Below are positions 7,608 to 16,252 of a DNA stretch of 64,000 nucleotides, one piece after another (the stretch's first letter is position 1; every line of letters begins with the position of its first letter). The stretch covers positions 119,932 to 183,931 of the forward strand of contig NZ_BAFZ01000165.1 in the NCBI RefSeq assembly GCF_000308575.1. The letters run 5' to 3'. This DNA comes from Nocardia exalbida NBRC 100660. Lineage in GTDB: Bacteria; Actinomycetota; Actinomycetes; Mycobacteriales; Mycobacteriaceae. The notes beneath the pieces are model-generated. The model had not been told where the DNA came from. It saw only the letters and a list, made by a program, of their open reading frames with translations, and did no database searches. The translations under genes were made by a program, and so were the position numbers.

Positions 7608-8677
7608 GCGACAGAACACTCGGGATCAGGACGTTGTCGTTCCTGACGCCGGGGAACTACCCCGACGACGATCCCTACTCGGGGCTAGAGGACACGCTGC
7701 GGCTGTTCGAGTACGGCGAGAGCCTCGGCTTCGACGGTGCGTGGATCCGGCAGCGTCATCTCGAGCACGGCGTCGGGTCGGCCGCGGTGTTCCTGGCCGC
7801 CGCGAGTCAGCGCACCAGCCGAATCCAATTGGGCACGGCCGTGATTCCCATCGGTTACGAGAGCCCGTTCCGGCTGGCCGAGGATCTGTCACTGGCCGAT
7901 GTGCTGTCGAGGGGCCGGTTGCAAGCCGGCTTCAGCGCGGGCACCCCGCCGCATGCCGACTTGATCGGCGACCTGGTCTTCGACGGAGACTGGCGCTCCT
8001 ACGATCTGTCCTACGGACGGATCACCCGGCTGATCGAGAACCTGCGCGGTGACTTTCTCGGTGACGCGGGCACGGTGATCCACTCGCCGGGCAACACCCA
8101 GCGTCCCCGGTTGCAGCCGCACAATCCCGGCTTGATCGATCGGCTCTGGTACGGCGGGGCGAGCACCCGGTCGGTCCGCTGGGCGGGGGAGAGCGGGCTG
8201 AACCTGCTGACGGGAAACATCGTCTTCGGCGACCGCAGCGACGATTTCGCCACCACCCAATTGAGCTTGCTCGGCGAGTATCGCCGACTGGTGGATCCGG
8301 CCCGGCCCGCCCGGGTCGCGGTAGGGCGGGTGATCGTCCCGTTCGACAGCGCCGACCGCGCGACTCGCGAGCGGTACCGGCAGTACGCGGCGAGCAGGTA
8401 CGAGCGCACCCTGGCGCCACAGGGGGAGCGGCGTGTCCTGTTCGCCCCGGACCTGGTCGGCCCCGCCGAGGAGATCATCGACCGGCTGCGGGCCGATCCG
8501 GTGCTCGCGCAGACGTCGGAGCTGCGGCTGGAGCTGCCCTACGAGTTCCGCCGCGCCGACTATGAACAGATCTTGCACGACACCGTGGAGCTGATCGCCC
8601 CGGCCCTGGGGCATCGGCCCGCGCCGATCCGCTCCGGCGCCGAGCACGACACCGGTGAAGTGGCCGCGCCCGCTTGA
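7604..8677 (+). CDS. Luciferase-like (LLM class) flavin-dependent oxidoreductase
   Basis: 357-aa TIM-barrel flavoenzyme. Typical blocks are EYGESLGFDGAWIRQRH, RIQLGTAVIPIGYESPFRLAEDLSLADVLSRGRLQAGFSAG, and a late region GGASTRSVRWAGESGLNLLTGN that contacts flavin in this class. Members use FMN or F420 and may be monooxygenases or dehydrogenases; which cofactor is used cannot be decided here. The start was placed at 7604 because ATGA overlaps the DUF1684 stop. It converges with the esterase gene, with only 5 bp between the stops. Confidence 0.9.
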   Translation: MSDRTLGIRTLSFLTPGNYPDDDPYSGLEDTLRLFEYGESLGFDGAWIRQRHLEHGVGSAAVFLAAASQRTSRIQLGTAVIPIGYESPFRLAEDLSLADVLSRGRLQAGFSAGTPPHADLIGDLVFDGDWRSYDLSYGRITRLIENLRGDFLGDAGTVIHSPGNTQRPRLQPHNPGLIDRLWYGGASTRSVRWAGESGLNLLTGNIVFGDRSDDFATTQLSLLGEYRRLVDPARPARVAVGRVIVPFDSADRATRERYRQYAASRYERTLAPQGERRVLFAPDLVGPAEEIIDRLRADPVLAQTSELRLELPYEFRRADYEQILHDTVELIAPALGHRPAPIRSGAEHDTGEVAAPA

Positions 8678-8682
8678 TCGCT

Positions 8683-9744
8683 TCAGGCCGTGCCGAGCGC
8701 GGCGGCGAACCCGGGCCACGAGCTGTGCAGGTCTTCCTGCCAGTACGACCAGGAATGGGTGCCGTTGCCGCGCAGCTCGAAGGTGGCGGGAATGGCCAGT
8801 TGATCCAGCCTTTCACGCAGCTGACGGGTGCAGCGTTCGGCGAATGTTTCCAGGGCGCCGCCGATGAGGAGTTGGTCGATCAGCTTGCCGGGGCTGTGCC
8901 CGATCCCGGCACTGTCGAGGGTGTCGTACGGACCGGGCGCGCCGGTCCCGCTCGCGACATAGATCGCGGTACCGCGCAACTCGTCCGCGTGCAGATACGG
9001 GTCGTTGGCCGCCCACGCGGGATCGGTCGGCGGACCCCACATGTTCACCACGTTGCCGCGGCGCCCGCCCACCACCGCGCTCACGATCACTTGACCCTGC
9101 GGATCGCTGGTGCGCACACACCCGGAATACGAGCCGATGGCCCGATACAACCCCGGTGCGGCCAAGGCCAGCTGGAACACCGACGTGCCCGCCATCGATA
9201 TGCCCGCGATCGCGTTCGCTCCGTTGCCCCCGAACTCCGCGTCCACGATCGGCGGCAGTTCCCGAGTCAGGAACGTGGCCCACCGCTGCCGTCCCAGCAT
9301 CGGATCATCCGCACGCCAGTCCGTGAAATAGGAGCTGGCGCCGCCGAACGGGATCACCACGTTGACCTGCTTGTCCCGGAAGAACTCCACCACATCCGTG
9401 CGGCTGAGCCAGTTCCCGTCAGCCCCGCCGTCGATCCCGTTCAGCAGGTACAAGGTGGGCGCAGGAACCGATCTGTCGGCGGCAGGCAGGACGCGGACGG
9501 TCACCTCGTTCGCCATCGCGGCGGAGTGGACCGACAGCTCGACCAACCGTCCCGGGCCCGGCGTCGTATCGGCGATATGCGGTCGATCGGGGGGCATGCC
9601 GATCGGCGACGGGAGTTCCGGTTGGGCGCTGACCGGTCCGGCCGCACCGGTCGCGAACCCGAGGACGACGATGCTCAGCGCCGCCACCAGCCGCGCGCTC
9701 CGCGCCGCGCCACGGGGGTAGGACGGCGGGGCAGGGGAATTCAC
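8683..9744 (-). CDS. Secreted antigen-85-like esterase/mycolyltransferase family protein
   Basis: 353-aa alpha/beta hydrolase with an N-terminal signal peptide (hydrophobic core LVAALSIVVLGFATGAAGPVSA). The nucleophile elbow is GISMAGTS, and the C-terminal NGTHSWSYW block, with its catalytic His, is characteristic of antigen 85 and related mycolyltransferases. I chose GTG 9744 because AGGAAGG lies just upstream and it gives a proper signal peptide; the longer frame adds a non-signal extension. The role could be mycolate transfer to arabinogalactan or trehalose, or simple esterase activity at the cell envelope. Confidence 0.88.
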   Translation of the reverse strand: MNSPAPPSYPRGAARSARLVAALSIVVLGFATGAAGPVSAQPELPSPIGMPPDRPHIADTTPGPGRLVELSVHSAAMANEVTVRVLPAADRSVPAPTLYLLNGIDGGADGNWLSRTDVVEFFRDKQVNVVIPFGGASSYFTDWRADDPMLGRQRWATFLTRELPPIVDAEFGGNGANAIAGISMAGTSVFQLALAAPGLYRAIGSYSGCVRTSDPQGQVIVSAVVGGRRGNVVNMWGPPTDPAWAANDPYLHADELRGTAIYVASGTGAPGPYDTLDSAGIGHSPGKLIDQLLIGGALETFAERCTRQLRERLDQLAIPATFELRGNGTHSWSYWQEDLHSSWPGFAAALGTA

Positions 9745-9915
9745 ACACGGCCTTCCTGAGGAGGCTGGACGAAACAGGCCCACGGTAGGCCGGGCATGTC
9801 TCGGCGGGCAAGGCGGCGTCGCGCTTGTTGGGGGGATGGCCACTGCGCCCGCGGCCTCGCTGGGAACGGCCACAAAACGCCATGGCCTGGACCGAGCCTC
9901 ACGAACGCCGCGGAG

Positions 9916-10401
9916 TCAGTGGTCGGTGATCCAGGTGTCGGTGAACTCCGCCTCCGTGGTCAGCATGTCGAGCAGCCGGGTCACGATGGCTGCCTCGATC
10001 TTCTTGCCGAACAACGGGATACCGACTTCGGCGGCACCGGCCACCACCGCCTCGGCCGCTGTGTCGCTCTCGGTGAGCCGGACGGTGCCGCTCACCTGGG
10101 CGGGCACACCCTCGACGCGGGCCTCGAAACTGCCGCCTTCGCGGGTATAGGTCTCGGAGCGGGTGATCACCAGGCCCTCGGGCCGCACCGCGGTGATGGC
10201 GCTGGGCAGCTCCGCCGCCGGAACGGTCTGCACCATCCGCACGTGCAGGCGGTCCTCGGCGGCGTCGAACTCGACGAGCTGTGCGTCGGCCCCGCCGACC
10301 TCATCGATGCGGTCTTTCCAGTACTGCTCGTCGGCCAGCGCCGCACGAAGCGCGTCGGCCGAATGGGAGTAGGTGGCCGTATACGCCAAGGGGGTCGCCA
10401 T
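9916..10401 (-). CDS. DUF2505 domain protein
   Basis: 161 aa with the DUF2505 layout: opening YTATYSHSADALRAALADEQYWKDRIDEVGG, a strand-rich middle, and SGTVRLTESDTAAEAVVAGAAEVGIPLFGKKIEAAIVTRLLDMLTTEAEFTDTWI at the end. The fold is START/SRPBCC-like in appearance, which suggests a hydrophobic-ligand-binding protein, but no function is established. It is common as a single gene in Mycobacteriales. Confidence 0.88.
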   Translation of the reverse strand: MATPLAYTATYSHSADALRAALADEQYWKDRIDEVGGADAQLVEFDAAEDRLHVRMVQTVPAAELPSAITAVRPEGLVITRSETYTREGGSFEARVEGVPAQVSGTVRLTESDTAAEAVVAGAAEVGIPLFGKKIEAAIVTRLLDMLTTEAEFTDTWITDH

Positions 10402-10734
10402 ACCGGCACACGCTACCTGCTGCCGCGCCCTTCACCGCCGGTGAACCGCCGACGCCGCCGCGCCGCAAACCCGCTGAATCGCCCTGGGAAACAAAAGGTT
10501 CGGCAGCAGTCCGCCACCAGATCGGTGTCCGTGGTCCGGTCGAGGACGAGCGCGATTGCGATCCACCGACGCCGTCGGGATCGAGTGCAGTTCGTCAGGG
10601 ACTCAGGACGGTCACTTCCTCAGACACGTCGAGTCCTGGTCGACCGGCGCGATCCGCATTCGGTGATCCGGATGAGGAGCAGATGGACGACGTCGTCATC
10701 GAAAACCGGACGCGATCTCATCGCCCGACAGTCT
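10402..10734. other. Gap of 333 bp, one possible tiny ORF
   Basis: No recognised gene. On the plus strand an ATG at 10683 follows GAGGAG at suitable distance and opens 28 codons (MDDVVIENRTRSHRP...) ending at 10769. It overlaps the end of the opposite small membrane gene and matches nothing I know. Otherwise I see nothing. Confidence 0.35.
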
Positions 10735-10941
10735 TCAGGGGAGACGCATCAGCTGCCGGGAAAGCGTGAACAGACGGCGGGCGAGTTTGATGACCGGGAT
10801 GCCCAGCGGAAGCAGGATGATCGTCACGCACAGCACCGCGCCGACGAGCCACAGCACAGCGGCGACCAGCCCCAGAACCGTGCCGAGCACGGCCGTGAGG
10901 ATCCCCAGTATCGGACCGAGCAGACCCTGTAGCAGTCGCAT
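10735..10941 (-). CDS. Small hydrophobic membrane protein
   Basis: 68 aa, almost entirely hydrophobic across residues 5-50 (LLGPILGILTAVLGTVLGLVAAVLWLVGAVLCVTIILLPLGIPVIKLARRLF), predicting two membrane helices and a basic C-terminus. CCGGAAGG sits about 7 bp before the ATG. Similar very short membrane proteins occur widely in actinobacteria without known function. The clean hydrophobic profile and ribosome site support a real gene. Confidence 0.7.
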   Translation of the reverse strand: MRLLQGLLGPILGILTAVLGTVLGLVAAVLWLVGAVLCVTIILLPLGIPVIKLARRLFTLSRQLMRLP

Positions 10942-11084
10942 GATGACCTTCCGGTTTCCATTCTGCGCTTCTTGGGGCCCGTGCGCATCAGCCGATTTCG
11001 ACCGGCGAGTCCGAAGGCACCGTGCGTAACTCCCGTGTCGTCGCGCCTCGGACGACTGCGTGCGCTGCGCGGTACCGTCCCGGT

Positions 11085-11756
11085 ATGAGCCGAGCGATCG
11101 TGGAGCTGTCCCATCCTGTCTCGGACGGCATGCTCATCGATCCGACCCTGCCCGCACCGCGTGTCACGACGGCGGTGGCACGTGACCGATCGCCGCTGAT
11201 CGACATGAGCTACCACATCGCGCGCGTGGATATGGTCGGCCCGACGGGCACCTACATCGACGCGCCTTTCCATTTCCACGCCGATGGGGTCGACATCGCC
11301 GAGCTGCCGTTGGAGCGGTTGTTCAACGTGCCGATCGTGATGATCCGCGCGCCGGGCCGCCGCGCGGTGGGGCCGGACGTGCTGGGCGATCCCGCGCGCT
11401 TGTGGGGCAAAGCGGTGCTCGTGCACACCGGTTGGTCGGAGAAATGGGGCTCGTCCGCGTATCGAGGGCCCGGCCATCCGTTTCTGGTCGGTGAGGTCGC
11501 CGAGGCGCTGGTCGCCGCCAACGCGGCGCTGGTGGGAATCGACTCGTCCGACATCGACGACACGTCCTTGCCGACGCGGCCGTGCCACCACACGCTGCTC
11601 GGTGCGGGCATTCCGATCATCGAGCAGATGACGAATCTGAACGCGGTGCCCGACACCGGCGCCAGACTGGTCGCGCTGCCCGCGCCGGTGCGCGGGACGG
11701 GCTCGTTTCCGCTGCGCGCCGTGGCCTGGACCGAGCACGGCCCAATGGGCGACTGA
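11085..11756 (+). CDS. Cyclase/kynurenine-formamidase-like family protein
   Basis: 223 aa of the metal-dependent cyclase fold. Blocks: VELSHPVSDGM at the start, VGPTGTYIDAPFHFHADGVDIAELPLERLF, and the C-terminal PCHHTLLGAGIPIIEQMTNLNAVPDTG. In KynB-type members the motif is HxGTHxD. Here it reads PTGTYID, so two metal-ligand His are Pro and Tyr while the Asp and the later His remain. This fits a subfamily with GTYxD rather than decay, and probable substrates are unknown. The ATG at 11085 was taken because it precedes the first conserved strand; no strong ribosome site is seen. Confidence 0.85.
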   Translation: MSRAIVELSHPVSDGMLIDPTLPAPRVTTAVARDRSPLIDMSYHIARVDMVGPTGTYIDAPFHFHADGVDIAELPLERLFNVPIVMIRAPGRRAVGPDVLGDPARLWGKAVLVHTGWSEKWGSSAYRGPGHPFLVGEVAEALVAANAALVGIDSSDIDDTSLPTRPCHHTLLGAGIPIIEQMTNLNAVPDTGARLVALPAPVRGTGSFPLRAVAWTEHGPMGD

Positions 11757-11811
11757 GGAACCTTTCGATTCGGTATCCGTCGTCGACCGGTTGCGCACCC
11801 CGGATCGCCTT

Positions 11812-12678
11812 CTACCGCCGAGGATCTCGAGCCCGGAACGGTGGGACCGCCAGATCGTCGCCGAAGATGTCCGGGAGGTCGCGCTCGACGCTGTCGGGGA
11901 ATCGGGCGGGCCGCTTCTCCAGGAAGGCCGTCACGCCTTCCCTGGCGTCGGCGGCGGCGCCCCGGTGGTAGATGCCGCGAGATTCGATGCGGTGAGCGAT
12001 CATCGGGTGCTCGGCTCCGAGGTTGCGCCACAGCATCTGCCGCGACAGCGCCACCGACACGGGCGCGGAATGCTCGGTAACCCGGCGGGCGAGCGCGCGA
12101 GCCTCGTCGAGCAGTGCGTCCGCGGGATGCAGCGCGGAGAACAATCCCGCGTCCAGCGCTTCGCCCGCCTCGACGAGACGGCCCGAGTACACCCAGTCCA
12201 GCGCGGTCTGCATCGGCACCAGGCGGGGCAGGAACCAACTGGAACAGGACTCGGGAACGATGCCGCGGCGATTGAAGACGAACCCGATGCGGGCGTTGTC
12301 GACGGCCAGCCGGAAGTCCGCCGCGAGCGTCATGGTGATGCCGACGCCGACGGCTGGTCCGTTGACGGCGGCGATGACGGGTTTGCGGGATTCGAACATG
12401 CGCAGGACGACTCCACCACCGGTGTCCCGGAACGATTCCGCGGCGTCCGCATCGCCCGCGACGAAGGTCTCCGCACCCGCCGACAGATCCGCGCCCGCGC
12501 AGAAGGCGCGTCCGGCGCCCGTGATGATCACCGCTCGGATTCGATCGTCGCGGTCGCAGGTGTCGAAGGCCTCGATCAATTCGGTCCCCATGGCGGTGGT
12601 GAACGCGTTGAGCTGCCGCGGGCGGTCGAGGGTGATGGTGGCGATGGCGTCGGAGACGTCCAGGCGAATATCGGCCAT
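11812..12678 (-). CDS. Enoyl-CoA hydratase/isomerase family protein
   Basis: 288 aa crotonase-fold protein. The oxyanion-hole loops are visible as ITGAGRAFCAGADLS and NGPAVGVGITMTLAADFRLA. The glutamate of IVPESCSSW sits where the hydratase acid/base is expected. It probably hydrates or isomerises an enoyl-CoA in fatty-acid or sterol breakdown. The C-terminus (about 20 residues after FPDSVERDLPDIFG) is longer than average. It stands alone, divergent from the SDR at 12917 across a 238-bp promoter region. Confidence 0.9.
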   Translation of the reverse strand: MADIRLDVSDAIATITLDRPRQLNAFTTAMGTELIEAFDTCDRDDRIRAVIITGAGRAFCAGADLSAGAETFVAGDADAAESFRDTGGGVVLRMFESRKPVIAAVNGPAVGVGITMTLAADFRLAVDNARIGFVFNRRGIVPESCSSWFLPRLVPMQTALDWVYSGRLVEAGEALDAGLFSALHPADALLDEARALARRVTEHSAPVSVALSRQMLWRNLGAEHPMIAHRIESRGIYHRGAAADAREGVTAFLEKRPARFPDSVERDLPDIFGDDLAVPPFRARDPRR

Positions 12679-12773
12679 ACCGAACAGCTTGCCATCTCAC
12701 CGTCATCCCTGCTCCTGCCGGGGGTTCGCACCGCCCGGGGCGGCGATAATGCCGACTCGAATGAGAATGGCTG

Positions 12774-12803
12774 TTTACTTAGTGCGCGGTGGACGGTTAG
12801 CCT
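12774..12803 (+). promoter_or_regulatory. Possible promoter for the SDR gene
   Basis: TTTACT (12774-12779) and TAGCCT (12798-12803) are spaced by 18 bp and fit a sigma70-like -35 and the actinobacterial TANNNT -10. They lie about 115 bp before the SDR start. This is a pattern match only. Confidence 0.3.
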
Positions 12804-12916
12804 GTCGCCGTGTGCCGATTGGTCACGACCCCTGGCTCCCCGTCCCGGGGCGGCAGCGGAAACCAGTCGGCCGGCGTTTCGCGCCGTTGTTCGGCGACCC
12901 GGAGAAGAGGAGTGGG

Positions 12917-13678
12917 ATGGAGATCAGCAACGCGGTCGCGGCGGTGACCGGTGGTGCATCGGGACTCGGCTTGGCGACCGTGCGGGAGCTGCACGGCAAG
13001 GGCGCGAAGGTCGTGATCGTCGACCTGCCGTCGTCCTCCGGCGAGGCCGTCGCCAAGGAACTCGGCGACGGCGTGGTCTTCGCCGCGGCCGACGTCACGA
13101 ACGAAGAGCAGGTCACCGCCGCTCTCGATGCCGCGCAGGAGCTGGGCGACCTGCGCATCGCGGTGAACTGCGCGGGCATCGGCAATGCCATCAAGACCGT
13201 GGGTAAGAACGGGGCATTCCCGTTGGCGGACTTCACCAAGGTGATCAACGTCAACCTGGTCGGCACCTTCAACGTGATCCGGCTTGCCGCCGAACGGATC
13301 GCCGCGACCGATCCGGTGGGCGAGGAGCGGGGCGTCATCATCAACACCGCGTCGGTGGCGGCGTTCGACGGCCAGATCGGGCAGGCGGCGTACTCGGCCT
13401 CCAAGGGCGGGATCGTAGGCCTGACCCTGCCGGTGGCGCGTGACCTCGCGGCGATCAAGATCCGGGTGGTGACCATCGCGCCGGGACTGTTCCACACGCC
13501 GCTGTTCGCCACGCTGCCCGACGAGGCCATCGCCTCCCTCGGCGCGCAGGTCCCGCACCCCTCGCGACTCGGCGACCCGGCCGAATACGCCGCGCTCGCG
13601 CGGCACATCGTGGAGAACCCGATGCTCAACGGCGAGACCATCCGCCTCGACGGCGCCATCCGGATGGCACCGCGCTGA
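12917..13678 (+). CDS. SDR, 3-hydroxyacyl-CoA dehydrogenase type-2-like
   Basis: 253 aa classical short-chain dehydrogenase. NAD-binding GGASGLG near residue 12, NCAGIGNA, catalytic Ser in NTASVAAFDG and YSASK (YxxxK). The sequence order and the ending ARHIVENPMLNGETIRLDGAIRMAP closely follow HSD17B10-type 3-hydroxyacyl-CoA dehydrogenases, which oxidise 3-hydroxyacyl-CoA or hydroxysteroids with NAD. An Asp in VIVDLP after strand 2 argues for NAD over NADP. Start ATG 12917 follows a GAGG-containing leader. It lies divergent to an enoyl-CoA hydratase, which would supply its substrate. Confidence 0.92.
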   Translation: MEISNAVAAVTGGASGLGLATVRELHGKGAKVVIVDLPSSSGEAVAKELGDGVVFAAADVTNEEQVTAALDAAQELGDLRIAVNCAGIGNAIKTVGKNGAFPLADFTKVINVNLVGTFNVIRLAAERIAATDPVGEERGVIINTASVAAFDGQIGQAAYSASKGGIVGLTLPVARDLAAIKIRVVTIAPGLFHTPLFATLPDEAIASLGAQVPHPSRLGDPAEYAALARHIVENPMLNGETIRLDGAIRMAPR

Positions 13679-13734
13679 GGTAGGTGCTGCGAAAGGGCGT
13701 GGACCGGGCGAGTGCGGCCGTACCTCTCGCTCGG

Positions 13735-14739
13735 TCAGCGGGTTCGTTTGGGGCCGGGTGATATACGGATACCGACGACGGTGATCACCGTGACCACCAA
13801 CACCGTCATGAGCCTCATGAGATTCCATACGGCAGGGTCTCGGGGCGGTTCGGCGGCTGGCACGTCCTTCCCCCGCTGACGGCTGGGTGGGGACGAGGGC
13901 AGCGCGGCGAGGGGGCGTTCGGCCTGGAGCGGTATCTGTGTCGCGATGGCGGCCGGTGACGGAACGATACGGAATTCGGGGGCGGGCGGGCCGAGTTCGA
14001 GTGGGCTCATAGGCACCGGCGGCGGGGTGGGAAGCAGCAACAGGCAGGTCAGCAATGCGCTGCCGGAGAAGGCACTGCCGACGCCCGCGCTGCCGAGGGC
14101 CGACCCGCTCGACCCCGTACCGACGAGGCTCGATCCCGGGCCGATGAGGCTGGATCCGAGGGAGCCGAAGCCGCTGCCGGTCGCGAGCCCGAGCACGAGC
14201 AACGCGCTGCCCGTCGCGGCGCTGCCGGTGCATGCCGATTGGACGCTGCCCGTGTCGAGTTGCAGCGACTCGGCCGGACTGCTCGCCGTGATGTCCGGGT
14301 GGGCCGTCGTGTCCGACGCGCGAGATGTGCCGTCGTCGAGTTGCGCACCGCCGGTGGTGAGAAGCCCGCCACGAGCGCCACCGGTCTCGGCGCTGCCGGT
14401 TGCCGGACGACCGGCGCTGCCGGAAGGTAGCCGAACCGGCCCGAGGGCCAAAGACCCACCGCCGGTCGCGCCCTCGCGATCGAGACCCGAAGCACTGCCG
14501 GACGACGGGGTGCCTGCGTCGAGGCTGGAACCGTTGCCCGGGAAGGTGCCCACGGAGTCGGAGCCGGGGGCAGCGCCCGAACTCCCCGTCGCCAGGTCGC
14601 CGAGGGACACCGGCGGCAGCGGGTCCGCTGATGCCTCCAGCGGCGGAGCCGCGAGTGCCGCAAGGGTCAGCGGCAGCATCGCGGTGGCCAATCCTCGTGC
14701 CATCCGATGTGTTCGAGTTGCGTCACGGTTGCGTCGCAT
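13735..14739 (-). CDS. Exported Gly/Ser/Ala-rich low-complexity protein with C-terminal anchor
   Basis: 334 aa. A signal sequence (MARGLATAMLPLTLAALAAPPLEASA) is followed by about 200 residues dominated by G, S, A, T and L, with irregular repeats of GSxLxGxGSS type and one Cys (SVQSACTGSAATG). A proline-rich stretch follows, then a C-terminal membrane helix (LMRLMTVLVVTVITVVGI) and a short basic tail. No known domain. The layout suggests a surface-exposed or envelope-spanning protein tethered at its C-terminus. GAGG precedes the ATG at 14739, and the gene lies 39 bp downstream of the DUF4239 gene on the same strand, so they may be co-expressed. Confidence 0.7.
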   Translation of the reverse strand: MRRNRDATRTHRMARGLATAMLPLTLAALAAPPLEASADPLPPVSLGDLATGSSGAAPGSDSVGTFPGNGSSLDAGTPSSGSASGLDREGATGGGSLALGPVRLPSGSAGRPATGSAETGGARGGLLTTGGAQLDDGTSRASDTTAHPDITASSPAESLQLDTGSVQSACTGSAATGSALLVLGLATGSGFGSLGSSLIGPGSSLVGTGSSGSALGSAGVGSAFSGSALLTCLLLLPTPPPVPMSPLELGPPAPEFRIVPSPAAIATQIPLQAERPLAALPSSPPSRQRGKDVPAAEPPRDPAVWNLMRLMTVLVVTVITVVGIRISPGPKRTR

Positions 14740-14778
14740 GTGCAGTCGCCTCGTCGTAGTCGAAACCGGGCCGGAAGG

Positions 14779-15540
14779 TCACGTGGTGTGCTGATACCGG
14801 GACAGGGCGAGTTCGAAGGCTTCCTTCGGGACCACGTTCCCACCGGAGAACGGCTCGTCGAGGTTGTAGATCGCCCGGATCACCACACCGACGATGGCGC
14901 CGAGCAGCGCGGTGGTCACGACACTGCGCTTGGTGATCTGCACACCGGAGAGGACCACGCTGAACAGCAGGAGGACCGTGCAGATCCACATGGCCAGATA
15001 GAGGAAGCCGGGAACCCGGTAGCCCGCGTCCAGCGCACGGTCGGCGCGGGCTTGGGCCACGGAGTCGAGGCTGGTCAGAGCGCTGGTACGAAGCGTGTCG
15101 ACCTCGGCGTCGGCGGTGTCCACCGCGGCTACCGCGTCGCGCAGGGTGTCGAGGGTGTTCTGGGTGGATTGACTGAGATGACCGTCGTCGGCCATGACGG
15201 TCCATTCCTCGGTGCGGACTTGCTCGGTGTAGTCGCGCACCAGGCCCTGGATTCGCGTGTGGTCGGGCTCTGGCATTCCGTGCGCGGCCCAGTACGTATC
15301 GATGAGCGCCTTGGCTTCGGCGATGGTGTGGTTGCGCGCGTTGTCGTACTGCTGCCAGGCGATCACCACGATGAACGCCACCACCGCCATGAAGATCGTG
15401 TTGATCAGGTTGAGCACCAACGCGCCGACCGTGTCGTCGTCGGTCTGCCGCCAAGCCTTCGGATGTAGGCGATCCCCGGCCACGAAGACGGCCACCGCGA
15501 CGAGCGCGGTGAGAGCAGGCACGAGAAATTCGAAGGCCAT
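14779..15540 (-). CDS. DUF4239 (bestrophin-like) membrane protein
   Basis: 253 aa with two N-terminal membrane helices (VPALTALVAVAVFVAGDRL and LVLNLINTIFMAVVAFIVVIAWQQY), a helical soluble middle of about 130 residues, and two C-terminal helices. The block VVIAWQQYDNARNHTIAEAKALIDTYWAAH is typical of DUF4239 proteins, which are distantly similar to bestrophin-type channels. Function in bacteria is not established. ATG 15540 was chosen because it begins at the first membrane helix. Downstream lies the Gly/Ser-rich exported protein. Confidence 0.85.
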   Translation of the reverse strand: MAFEFLVPALTALVAVAVFVAGDRLHPKAWRQTDDDTVGALVLNLINTIFMAVVAFIVVIAWQQYDNARNHTIAEAKALIDTYWAAHGMPEPDHTRIQGLVRDYTEQVRTEEWTVMADDGHLSQSTQNTLDTLRDAVAAVDTADAEVDTLRTSALTSLDSVAQARADRALDAGYRVPGFLYLAMWICTVLLLFSVVLSGVQITKRSVVTTALLGAIVGVVIRAIYNLDEPFSGGNVVPKEAFELALSRYQHTT

Positions 15541-16252
15541 GCGGGGACTCCGTTCTGTCTGAGAGGTTCTCGCGACCGCCACGTCGGCGACGTTCCGCAG
15601 GCCTGTCGCACCACGGGGGTTGGTACATGGCTGTGTATCGAGCACCGCCGGGCCGGCCTCATCCGAGGTCGGAGGGTGCGCCGGTGCTCAGTTGCTCCGC
15701 GTCGGTGCGCATCTCACCCGAGCGGGATCGTCTCGGAGCTGATCGGGTGCTCAGTCCTGCGGATCGGACATGGCGTGATCCCGGGAACTCGTCGAGACGC
15801 ACCTCGGGTATCGGTCAGGAGACGAGCCGGAACTGTCTCGACCCGAGCACTTCGATGGTCATGCGTGGCCCTCACCCCCGAGATGGATTCCGAGACCGTC
15901 GACGATGGAGCTGTCGAAAGTCTGCGTTCGTTCGGATCAGATCAGTGGTGCACAGCAAATCGATACGCGACACGGTGCCCGTGCGAACCGGGCGCCGTGG
16001 AAATCTTCTACCCAGCAGAACATTCTGGTCGACATCGATGGTAGACCGCGAATCCAGCTGCGTGTGGCGAAATTTCGGAGATAGGTCATGGCAGTGCGCA
16101 CGGCCGGAGACGTCCCCGGCTTCTCCATAGCGTGGGAACATGAGGGATGCGCGACCGGAGCGGGGCCGTGTACGCTTTGCGCAGCTACCGATCGGCGTAA
16201 CAGGACTGCCCTGGGTCGCGAAACCCGCGTCCGGACAACAGAAGAGCCACAG
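15541..16252. other. Gap of 712 bp with an 11-bp-stem hairpin
   Basis: The longest gene-free stretch in the window. Several frames are open but none shows a recognisable protein. A near-perfect hairpin lies at 15971-15999: arms CACGGTGCCCG and CGGGCGCCGTG (one mismatch) with a 7-nt loop. It could be a regulatory structure for the DUF4239 gene or the MetE-like gene, or a terminator. I see no RNA gene. Confidence 0.4.

Noticed and set aside
15627..16130. Protein-coding gene in the 712-bp gap
   Set aside because: Several overlapping frames are open but none has a ribosome site, family resemblance or codon pattern that stands out.
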